Shown here: one piece after another, positions 1-9,070 of the stretch
How the letters are laid out: the number at the start of each line of letters is the position of its first letter
Numbering within the stretch: the first letter of the stretch is position 1
Origin: Chloranthus sessilifolius
Lineage: Eukaryota; Streptophyta; Magnoliopsida; Chloranthales; Chloranthaceae
Length of the DNA: 64,000 nt
Direction of reading: 5' to 3'
NCBI GenBank assembly: GCA_021018995.1
Contig: CM037587.1
Coordinates: 5,768,866-5,832,865, forward strand
Made by a program: the position numbers and the translations under genes
Notes under the pieces: generated by a model
Databases searched by the model: none
Seen by the model: only the letters and a program-made list of their open reading frames with translations
What the model was told of the DNA's origin: nothing

Positions 1-340
1 ATCCACTTATCAACTTATCCAGAGGCTTGGTTTCGGTGTTAAGTGGTACACCGCAAGTTGGTGCACGGCTTCACCACTAAAGGTCCAAACACATATTTAA
101 ACCTTAATTCGTCCGCACAAAGTTATCTTAATATCATTTAATAATATATTATTATATAAAAACTATGGAGATATCGATTTTCGTGTCAGACACATACACG
201 GGGTCAGTTGAGTTCGGGCTCGAATTTTTTGGGTCATTACATTCTTCCCACCTTAAAAATTTTCGTCCTCGAAAATCAACGTGCCATATTAAAAAGGGTG
301 TGAGTATAATTCAACATGCTCGAAAATAGGGTCATTACAC
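1..340 (-). mobile_element. Stub of a Tekay-type Gypsy element (LTR end, internal scrap, second LTR end)
   Basis: Bases 1-241 end in GGGTCATTACA, the complement of a TGTAATGACCC LTR start, so they are the 3' LTR of a minus-strand element that continues left of the window. Bases 242-290 read on the minus strand as the usual Tekay pol tail (CGAGGACGAAAATTTT followed by a purine-rich tract). At 318-340 a second copy of the LTR end appears (GCTCGAAAATAGGGTCATTACA against GGCTCGAATTTTTTGGGTCATTACA). Almost the whole interior and most of the second LTR are therefore deleted. SUFD sequence resumes directly at 341. Confidence 0.7.
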
Positions 341-433
341 ACCCTCTTGTCCCGCACCTTCCCTCCACAAACTTAGAGAAACCTCTTAAAACTCCCTCCT
401 CTCCAAACCATGGTCATCTTTCAAAGACGAACC
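341..433 (+). pseudogene. SUFD: SUFD exon 1 fragment (middle part, first piece)
   Basis: Read in one frame, this stretch encodes SLHKLRETS, a TAA stop, then NSLLSKPWSSFKDE. It resembles the segment of plant SUFD (ABCI7) after the transit peptide, where TLLSTPWPSRKDE-like sequence is expected. SUFD is the plastid scaffold subunit of the SufBCD iron-sulfur cluster assembly complex. The frame runs into the solo LTR at 434 and continues exactly at 2712 once one GAACC copy is removed. The in-frame TAA and the two transposon junctions make it a pseudogene. The assignment rests on family knowledge, not a search. Confidence 0.65.
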
Positions 434-2706
434 TGTTGGTACGTGCTTTTTCTAGCTTCCTCTCGGTCCCCGAAAAGAGTGATTCAATTCAGTCCAAGTG
501 GACTCTGGCAAAGGTGATGATGGAGTAATAAATTAGGAAATATTAAATTACTGAAATTAAAGAGGCGAATGTTAAATGGAGAATACCTTGATGATGCGAT
601 CGCCAGCTGCAGATATTTATCGATGCTGTAACACATCACTGATCACGCTTTAAAGGGAAGCGGAGGATTGCAGGTTGAACTCCTTTACTAAATTGTCGGC
701 CGGCAAACGTCAACAGTTGTGGGTTGCCTATAGCGTAACTAGTTTGATTTTCCTATTCCTGTTGGGATTCTAATTAACATGGCCTCCTAATTCTACTGGG
801 AGTCTGATTTAAAAAGGTCTCCTAATTTTACTAGGAGTCTAATTTAAAGAGAGTTTCCTGACTCTACTAGGAGTCTAATTAATTTAAATATCTTAATTTT
901 AATTAGAAATTGAATTAATTAAAAAAAATGGTGTTTGGGCCCATTATGCTAAGGAGGATTGGCTCTGTTTCCGGGTACCCTTCGTAAGTTCCCTTGGGCA
1001 AATAAGTTGACTAAGGATTATTTTAAAAATAGTATGAATTGAAAAACTGAATTTAAGTTTAAAAATTGAGGATTCGAAGATTGAAGACTGAAAATTTTAA
1101 GGATTGTGGATTAAGACTGAATATTAGAATTTGAGTTCGAAATTAATAATAAAAAAAGACTAAAGGATCTAAAACTAGAGCTCAGAGACTAAAACTTAGG
1201 GCTGATTAAAATCTAAAATCAGAGATCAAGAACTAAGAATTTGAATTTAGGAATTTATGATTTAAGATCTAAAGTCTGAAAATTAAGAGTTTAGAACAAC
1301 AAACTAAGAAATAAAGTTAGAATTTAGAGATTAAAAACCTAAGGATTGGTTCTAGAAACGAAGATTAGAACCAGAAAAATAAAAAAAGTAAGGACTGGTT
1401 CTAGAAACTAAGAAGTAGAACCAAAGATTAAAATTAAGATCTAAGACTAGAATTTAAGAACTAAAAGCTAGAACTAGAACCTAGAACTAAGAGCTAGAAC
1501 TAAGGAGATTAAAAACTAGAAAAAAAAGTATACCTGAGGCCAAGGCCAAGGCCGCAGAGAGAGATCCCGAAATCCTAAGCCTGAAAACGAGAACTTGAAA
1601 ATTTGATTGCTGAATGCGTTGTGATGTATTTTTGGGATGAGGTGGTGGGTCCTATTTATAGATATTTTGGTAATTGCGTGCCCTGTGGGGTGCGCTTAAT
1701 TAGACAGTCAAATTCAATTACACGCCCTGTCTGGTGCGCTTAATTGAATTACGCGCCCTGTTTCAAGCGCTTAATCACTTCAGTCGGTCACGGACTCAGT
1801 GAGTGACCGGCAGTCGGTGTCCTAGTTCTAGTCTGTTTGGAACTAATTACGCGCCCTATACAGTGCACGCAATCCAATTAAGCACATGGTGTAGGGCGCT
1901 TAATCGAGGAATTTATGCGGTCTTGGGAATTAGAGTTCCAATCCAGTTTTGAACGAATTGCATGCAGCTAGCAGGGCGCGTAATCAATGCCCTATACGGA
2001 CCAATTGCGCGCAGTTGGCAGAGCACCCAATCCTATTGCGGACCCTAGATCGAGCGCAGAATCAGGTTTGAGTATATGTGTTGAGATTTCAAGTTAAGGT
2101 TAGAAAGACTGCCAGGCAGATAAGGATAGATAAGCATGCATATTTACATGTAATATCATTTAAGTAAATGCCATAACTTTTTTCCTTTTCATTTACTTAA
2201 GATATTACATGTAAATAATGAAATAACCCTCATTTGAATTCAATAAACATAGTCTCATTTGAATTCAATAAAAATAATCTCAGATAAAAAATCTCAATGA
2301 ATAAAAAGTCAACTTTTCAGTTCAAGAACAAAATCTGATTTTTTTGTAATTTGGTCAATTTTCTAACATTCAAATGGCAAGCTTTTTTGAAAAACTTTAT
2401 AGCCTATAAATTCTACCATATCAAAGTATTGCTAAAATATCAAAGTTCGATAAAAAAAAGTTTACATCTGGGCGTTCAAATGTGGGGGATATTGTCAGGG
2501 TTCTCGCTCGACCTTTGACCTTCGATCAACAAGGCATGAGGCTTAGCTATATACTATTATTATGGTGCATAATTCCCGGGTTATGGGGTTTTCAGGGTTT
2601 TAGGACTTTTAAAGAGGATTGGTCCCTTTCTAAAAGTCATGGGCAAGGTTAAGGGTTGACCGAACAGATTAGTATACTTCAAGAGGGCAAAATTGGGGTG
2701 TCTATC
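434..2706 (-). mobile_element. Solo LTR of a Tat/Ogre-type Gypsy element
   Basis: The 2.27 kb unit starts TGTTGGTACG (complement of an LTR end CGTACCAACA) and finishes GGGGTGTCTATC, the complement of an LTR start. It is flanked by the 5-bp direct repeat GAACC at 429-433 and 2707-2711. Over its length it is the reverse complement of the plus-strand LTR at 3636-5762: shared blocks include the GACACCCCAATTTTG start, GTTATGCTAAGGAGGAT, and CTGATCACGCTTTA. No coding domain is present, so it is a solo LTR left by recombination. It sits inside SUFD exon 1 and the reading frame is restored when it is removed. Confidence 0.85.
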
Positions 2707-2711
2707 GAACC

Positions 2712-3122
2712 CTTTTATTTCACTGACATCTCCTACCTCATACGCTCCCAAATCCACCTCGCCACACCTACCCCTCCTTTTCCCCCTATTTACCATGTTG
2801 CCACCTAATTCTACACTTTACCCATCATTGAAGGCCACCTTTCACTCTCCTCACTATCCCTATTCTCCGACTTGCTCGTCGGCGCCTACGGAGGCGAAAT
2901 TTGGAACGTTCCAGAACAATAATCCAAAAGGGGGTCTTTGATTCCATCACCAATTTAGACTATGGAGATCTCTTTTGGGATATCATAGGTGTCGAAGCGG
3001 TGGACCTTACCATTGTTTTCGTGCCCGCCGGGTGCAGGATTGATAAGCCTCTGCATTTGGTGGTGCATTCTTCGAAAGGAGGGGAAGTGGGCAAGAAACA
3101 GTGGCCGGTTTCGAGGTGCTAG
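2712..3122 (+). pseudogene. SUFD: SUFD exon 1 fragment (middle part, second piece)
   Basis: After the solo LTR the frame continues PFYFTDISYLIRSQI, then, after frame changes, PIIEGHLSLSSLSLFSDLL, and from 2935 FDSITNLDYGDLFWDIIG and DLTIVFVPAGCRIDKPLHL, ending near GKKQWPVSRC. These blocks occur in this order in plant SUFD: the FTD-SLIRS segment, the GDLFW-INGMGAPDL segment and the VPAGCKVENPI-L segment at the start of the beta-helix scaffold. Stops and frameshifts separate the blocks. It ends abruptly in a degenerate 22-bp repeat at about 3114, so the rest of the protein is missing here. Confidence 0.7.
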
Positions 3123-3335
3123 CGCTTCTCTCTCGGGGTCAGCGCTTCTCTACCGGAGTGCCAATGCTTCGATATTGAGGAGTCAGTTTTCTCTCCCAAG
3201 GTGTCAGTGCTTAGCTACTGGTGCTTCCTTGCTTCAATATCGAGGTGCTAACGCTTCGCTACCGGGGTATCAGCGCTTCGCTATCAAGGTGTTAGTGCTT
3301 CGCTAGATAGGTGTCATTCATCGCTTCTCTACCAC
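3114..3335 (+). repeat. Degenerate 22-bp tandem repeat (minisatellite)
   Basis: About ten imperfect units of 20-24 bp, with a consensus close to GGTGTCAGCGCTTCGCTACC, run head to tail. Examples are GGTGCTAGCGCTTCTCTC, GGTGTCAGTGCTTAGCTAC, GGTGCTAACGCTTCGCTACC and GGTGTTAGTGCTTCGCTAG. The array begins where SUFD similarity ends and stays partly open in frame, which makes spurious ORFs. Confidence 0.75.
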
Positions 3336-3482
3336 AGTTTAGGTAAACCACGCCACAATAGCAGTGATCCGGACAATAGACCAGCCCGCCCATTGGTACA
3401 TCTATTAAATATTGACTACTCTACACTGTCTATAAGATATCATCAGCAGTGACAGGTACACAAGTCACCTGTATCACTCGCA
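3336..3482 (+). other. Sequence upstream of the SUFD start codon
   Basis: This 147-bp stretch lies between the minisatellite and the ATG of the SUFD N-terminal fragment. It contains no transposon signature that I recognise and may be the original 5' untranslated or promoter-proximal sequence. No clear TATA box or other element can be defended. Confidence 0.3.
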
Positions 3483-3635
3483 ATGCCTGCTGCTTCTTCT
3501 TCTTCTTCTCGTATCTCCTCTCCTCTTCTTCATCACAAACCCACTAAAACCCAATCAATTAGGGTTCCATCCAAACCCTTAGCTTTCCTCTCTGACCTTT
3601 TTGTCCTCAAAATCGCTAAAAAATTAGAAGACTCC
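3483..3635 (+). pseudogene. SUFD: SUFD exon 1, N-terminal fragment with plastid transit peptide
   Basis: Fifty-one codons from an ATG encode a Ser/Thr/Pro-rich, basic leader (MPAASSSSSRISSPLL...) typical of a chloroplast transit peptide. LSDLFVLKIAKKLEDS follows, matching the SDPFVLQLAESLEDS start of mature plant SUFD. Immediately after the TCC codon the Tat/Ogre LTR begins at 3636, so the protein is cut at residue 51. The following part of SUFD lies upstream, at 341-3122, so the fragments are out of order. Either SUFD was duplicated in tandem or the locus was rearranged. Confidence 0.75.
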
Positions 3636-5762
3636 TATAGACACCCCAATTTTGTCCTCTCGGAGTATAAGAACATATTTGGTCAACCTTTGACCTTTCC
3701 CATGACTTCTGAAAAGGGGTTCACCCTTTTTGAAAGCTTTAAAACCTTAAATAGAGGACCATATACTGAAACAATAGTATGTGGTCGAAGCACAGGCTGA
3801 AACAATAGCTCTGTAGTTCGGACCCCACCTAGCCCAAGGAAAGTCCCAAATTATGTGCCCAAACAAGCGCGCGCAATTTGATTGCACGCCCCATAGCTGG
3901 CGCACAATTGGTCTTACTTGGACTAGGCCGGTTCTTCCTGTGGGCCGCCTTAGGAGTTGATTCTGCGCCCTGCTCAGCACGCGCAATCAGATTGCACCGC
4001 CCATCACCGGTGCGCAATTGGTCTCACTTGAACTAGTCCTTTACTTTTCATAGACCGCCTTGAGACCGGATTACGCACCCTTTCTAGTGCGCAATCGATT
4101 ACGTGCCCCACCACAAGCGCGTAATTATTCCTCACTTGGACCTGGCCTCTAATTCCCATGACCGCTCAAATTCCCCTATTAAGCACATGTAAAGTGGCGT
4201 TTAATTGGATAATGCGTGCACCACACAGGGGGCGCAATTAGTTCCAATTAGACTGAAACTAGGATAATCGGCTGAGTCAGTCAGCCGGTAACTCACTGAG
4301 TTGGCCACCGACTCAGAGTGATTAAGCGTCCGAGATAGGGTGTGAAATTCAATTAAGGGCACACAGGCTGTAATCAGATTTGATGGCCACCACGCACCTC
4401 CCATTGCCAGAATTACCCGCACACTTACAACAGGCCCCCTCACCGGCCCAAAACACATCACATCATCAATTAGTTCAGGATTCAAGCTTAGAGTTTCTCG
4501 CCTCCGAGCTTAAGATTTCAAGACCCTCCTGCGACTCTCAACTTTAGGTAAGCTCCTCCTTAGTCTTTCTAGTTTTAATTTCCAGTTCTAGTTCTTAATT
4601 TTCTCTAGTTCTCTATTCTTAAGTTCTAGTTACTAGTTCTAATCTCTAGTTCTAGTTTCAATTCTAGTTCTAGATCTTAGTTTCAATTCCTTAACTTCTA
4701 GTCCTAAGGTTTTAATTCTTAATTTAGTTCTTAGTTTTTAATTCTTAATTTAGTTCTTAGTTTTTAATTGTAGTTCTAAATTTTAGTTCTAGTTCTTGAT
4801 TTTTTAGTTCTAGTTCTTAGCTTCTAGAACCAGTCTTTACTTTCACTGTTTAACCTTCTAAATTCTAAATCTCAATTTTAATTTTTGACTCTAGTTCTTA
4901 ATTCCTAGAATTCGTTCTAGCTTAGTTATTCCCTTTTAGTTCTTAATTTCATAATCTAGTTTTAAAACTTTAATTTTGTTTAATTCACGATTTCCAAAAC
5001 CCTCAATTTTCGATCTATAAATCATTATCTTACAATTAAAATTCAATCTTTTTCAATCTCTAATATTTACAAAATCACCCTTAGCCATCTGATTTGCCTA
5101 AGGGAGCTTACGGAGGGTACCCGAGAGCGGGGCGGATCCTCCTTAGCATAACGGGCCAAAACCCCTTTTTCTAACTAGTTAGATTTCCAATAGAATTAGG
5201 ATATTTTAATTAATTAGGCTTTCTTAGGATATTTTAATTAGTTAGATATTTAACATAATTAGGAAACTAATACCAATTAGACTTCTAATCAGATTAGAAT
5301 ACTTGAAGTAGTTAGACTCTTAATAAAGTCAGCATATTTAGGTTAACCAGACTCCTTATAGGGTTAGGAGAGTAGATTAATTAGACTCCTAGCAGGACTA
5401 GAAGAGTAATTAGATTCCTAGTAGGACTAGGGAAGCCAGAGCAATTAGATTGAGAGTAGGATTAGGAAAGCTAAATTAACTAAATTCCCAAGCGACCTAG
5501 AGCTGTTGGAGTCGGCCGGCTGATATTCAAGAAACCCACACCCCTGTAAAGCGTGATCAGTGATATGTTGCAGCATCGATAAACGTCTGCAGCTGACGAT
5601 CATAATGAACCATATATTTTTCACTTAGAATCTACCTCTCTTTATTTATTGCACTTATTACTCTCTAATTTATTCATCCGCCTCACCATAGTCCACTCGG
5701 ACTGAATTGGGCCACTTATTCCGGAGACCCAAAAGGGACCCCAGAAAAAGCGCGTACCAACA
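3636..5762 (+). repeat. 5' LTR of the Tat/Ogre element
   Basis: The LTR starts TATAGACACCCC (a decayed TGTAGACACCCC, usual for this group) directly after SUFD codon 51 and ends CGTACCAACA before the primer site. It is about 2.13 kb. It matches the inverted solo LTR at 434-2706 along its length. It contains a GC-rich tandem array at about 3870-4190 and a long low-complexity stretch at 4550-5060 built from variants of TAGTTCTAGTTCTTAATT. The minus-strand copy has the same stretch at about 1030-1510. Confidence 0.85.
3870..4190 (+). repeat. About 110-bp tandem repeat array in the Tat LTR
   Basis: Three degenerate units each carry a GATTGCACGCCCC-like box, a GCGCAATTGGT-like box, a CTCACTTGGAC-like box and a GACCGCCTT-like box. 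Unit starts are near 3878, 3990 and 4096. The same array occurs inverted in the solo LTR near 1670-2050. CpG-rich boxes such as GCGCGCAATT stand out against the AT-rich surroundings. Confidence 0.55.
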
Positions 5763-5763
5763 G

Positions 5764-5785
5764 GCTGGCGATCGCGATGGGACTT
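5764..5785 (+). promoter_or_regulatory. Primer-binding site of the Tat/Ogre element
   Basis: Immediately after the LTR end lies GCTGGCGATCGCGATGGGAC. A TGGCGA...GGGA sequence just past the LTR is the usual position and type of primer site in Tat/Ogre elements, where a tRNA 3' end such as tRNA-Arg primes minus-strand synthesis. The exact tRNA is not determined. Confidence 0.5.
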
Positions 5786-6321
5786 CTTGTCTCCAAAGTC
5801 GCCTTTGTTTGGTTTAGCTTTCTTGTATTGCATATAGATTTCTTGTCTTTTTCTAGTCTACTTCTTTTCTGCACCTACTCGGACTGTCCAAGGTTTCTCG
5901 AGAGTACATGAACATCCACCAGAGACTTGAGATGTTCAGAATACGAAATTTAAAGCTTGGGGACCCACCATTACAAGGATACCACAAGAACCTCGTGTAT
6001 GGCAAGGACTCATCTTATGACTCGGCTCAATACAGCCCATATATTAACATGGCCGGCGGTGAGGAAACCCCCCCCCCCCACACACAGAGCTCCAAGCACC
6101 AGCAATAACAACGGAAGCGACATTGGGCAAAATTTCATGGCCCGAAACTTGTGGATCTCAATGTTCAAAAATTACGAAGGGGAGGAGAAGAGGCCGACAA
6201 ACTGCTTCGAGGCCTAGCAGCCGCGTACGAGACCATCAAGGAATGACAGGACAAAGAGGAACCAGAACGACAAAGGCAGGAGAAGCCACTGCCTACTCCA
6301 AGTACGATATCACCGCGTATA
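5786..6321 (+). other. Leader of the Tat/Ogre element
   Basis: This is the untranslated or gag N-terminal region between primer site and recognisable gag. Short open frames (for example 5908-6108) have no family signature and are broken by stops and a C8 run at 6070-6078. Part may be decayed N-terminal gag. Confidence 0.4.
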
Positions 6322-7560
6322 TTGCCTACAAGACGAACCAGTCATACCCTCTTTGATGACAACCATAAAACTCTCTCCCAGACTATCAAGAATGATGCTA
6401 CCGTAAGAATAGAGCATCTCCCAAAGATGCTCGATGACGACATGGCTAAGAGAGAGCGCCCTAACCGCTCATTTGAGTTTGACAGATTTTATCAAGACCT
6501 TGAGTTCAGTTTACCCGCAAGGTGCAAGCCACCCAAATTCAACAAGTACAATGGCACGGGGAACCCGAATCATCATCTGGCACTCTTCTGCAATGACTGT
6601 CGACCTGTGTGCGATAATCAAGGATTCATCATCCATTACTTCCAGAGGCCACTCGAAGAGGAAGCTCTCGATTGGTTTGTCAGACTCCAACTTCACAAGA
6701 TCGACACGTTAGACGATCTAGCCGGACAGTTACTGGACCAATATAAGCACTTGATACAAGAAGTGGTTAGTCTCAGTGACCTGATGACGACCAAACAAGG
6801 ACCTGAGGAGGATTTCACAGATTTCATAGCACGCTGGAGGAAGCTTGCAGCCCGCACCGGAAGCCAGATGAAGGAAAAAAATGCAATCGACATCATCATC
6901 GACAATGTCAAAGAGCCTCTCCGTAGTGTTCTCATTATCAGTGATTGCCCAGACTTTGCTACCCTTCACTTGCGCGCTAGCCGCATCTAGCGACATACAA
7001 AAGGGGGAGACCTCTCCCTTTCAGTAGTAACGTCGAAAGTCGCTCCTTTAAGTTACCCAAAGCCAAGAAATAACAAGAAGGCCTTTCGCTCTGAGCAGGT
7101 TAACACGGTCGTCAACCAAGGCCAAAACACTGGAAATGGAAATAATCAACTGAGGAATTTTGATCAAAGTCAATACCAGAACTAGAATTAACAGCGGTAC
7201 CCCAATCAGAACCAAAACTAGTACCAAAACCTAAACCAATACCCTAACCAGAACCATAATGTAGCTTGAAATTGGCCAATCGATACTCAGAATTACAACA
7301 ACGTACCCCCGCCTCATAATTTTAACCAGCAAACTAGGGGCCCTTACCAACCTAAACGAGATCATTATCCCCCATTGCCTGACACCATCCCCAACATATT
7401 TCACCTTCTTAGTAGTCAAAATCTCATCCGATTCCCACCAGAATGGCCACAGCCCTGGTCTGCCAACCTTGACTATAGTAAGTTTTACGCTTTCCATCGA
7501 TACGCAAGACATAATTTGGAAGACTACTGAGTATTACGGGATATGATCTAGATTTTAGTG
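6322..7560 (+). pseudogene. gag of the Tat/Ogre element
   Basis: The open part (6322-6990) encodes a retrotransposon gag domain: PPKFNKYNGTGNPNHHLALF, then EEEALDWFVRL, then DLAGQLLDQYKHLIQ and DFTDFIARWRKLAA. This is the order and spacing of the Tat/Ogre capsid. After a TAG the frame continues through an Asn/Gln-rich stretch (7140-7260), LPDTIPNIFHLL and IRFPPEWPQPW, to FHRYARHNLED near 7490-7530. The last is the decayed form of the FHR-GH-TE-C motif these elements use in place of a plain zinc knuckle; its histidine and cysteine are partly lost. Stops interrupt it throughout. Gag would form the virus-like particle. Confidence 0.75.
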
Positions 7561-8699
7561 GTCGGAACCAGATCGACTGGGCATCCCTCTGAAACTCTAA
7601 TTAGAACAACAGTCAGCCCCCACAAAACTTAGGGATCATTAACAATCCCACGCCTAACCACAATCAAGGACCAGTCGCTCACATCACCATAGTGGATCCC
7701 CCGAGCTGTCTCACTCTTCGTCCTTCTACCCTCATTACCCATGTCAGTCCACCAGACATTTCAGCCCATCCAGGTGATTCTTTAGGGCCTCCCATTATCT
7801 ACCCACATCCTCCATCCCTGATCACCCGAATCGCCCCTCCAAATCCTCCGCCCTATCCCACCTTCACTCGAATTTTAGTCCAATCGTTTAGAGCTCGAAG
7901 ATTGAGCCTTCGACCCGTAGAGCCCTCTACGCTCCCAAATTCTAAGGCAACTCCACTACCACTTCCCCTATGCAACTCCGAGCCTAAAAATGAAGACGAC
8001 GTCCTTCAAATCGCAGAACAAATTGCTACGTGGGTAGACAACCTCACCCAAAACACTCCAAGTCGAGGGCACGAGACTACGACAAAGTGTCAACTAGACG
8101 TAAAGGTAAATAAGTAAAAACAAGAACCTATCAAGGAGGAAGCACTGATCTCCACCTTCTTAAAAGAGGAAGATTACACCCAGAATCTCCCACCATGGAA
8201 TGGCGTAGCTTCACTGCCTATCCCTTCCTCAAACTTCACTCCATTCATAACAAGCACCGCGACAAGTTCGTCAACGTCAGTCACAGCAGGGCCCTAGCGC
8301 CAGAGGCAAGCATGCCGGGTCCTCAAATCAGGGACCAATTACCCACCACCACTATTCCCCTAGGAGAGGTAAAACGCCGGCACTCAGCCATCAGAAAGAT
8401 AACAAGGGAGAGAGGGGCGAACCTACCTCCCCCACCTCATGTAATCCCTTCGTCTCTAGCACCAGAATCTGCATCTAAACCACTCCAACCGAATGTCAAT
8501 AAAGCCCACCGACCCGGCAAGGAGCCAACCCTGAGAACTGTCTAGGAATATGATCTTCTTCGGCACCTCAAAAAGGTACTGGAGCAAATATCGATCCTCG
8601 AGCTCATCAAGAAATCGTCGGAACACCACCAACTGTTAATAGAAGCATTGGATGAGACACACATGAATGCAGATACTACCCAAATGAGCTACACGAGAT
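7561..8699 (+). other. Pro/Ser-rich spacer between gag and protease (Tat/Ogre)
   Basis: Open frames at 7692-8117 and 8195-8545 encode Pro-, Ser- and Thr-rich protein without a recognisable fold. Such low-complexity linkers are usual in the long polyproteins of this lineage. I see no separate gene here. Confidence 0.4.
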
Positions 8700-9070
8700 T
8701 GCTTCATTTATGACCGAACTCCTGGCACTCACCTTTACTGAAGCCGATATGCCTAAAGAATCGCTGTGCAGCAGAAGCTCGACCCCCATATACTTAACGA
8801 TTATAATCAGAGGATTCTCAGTGCCCCATGCGTTGGTAGACATAGGAGCAGGGCTTAATATCTGTCCCATAATGACACTCAAGATGCTCGAATATACTGA
8901 ACAAGATATAAGGCCTTCGTCCTTATCCCTCATTGCATATGATGGTTCTTGACATTTTGTCAAGGGAACTATCAAGCTACAAGTCCGCCTCAGTCCAGTC
9001 ACCAAAGATGTCACCTTCCACATCTCCAACTCGTCAAGTACTTATAATCTAATCCTAGGAAGGAAATGGT
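8700..9070 (+). pseudogene. Aspartic protease of the Tat/Ogre element
   Basis: The frame carries PIYLTIIIRGFSVPHALVDI followed by GAGLNICP, the retropepsin active-site region (D-x-G-S/A, here DIGA), then YNLILGRKW, the conserved second half (usually LLGRPW). An in-frame TGA after AYDGS at 8950 is explained by a CGA to TGA change, since Arg is usual there. The protease would cut the polyprotein. The stop and the substitutions make it inactive. Confidence 0.75.
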
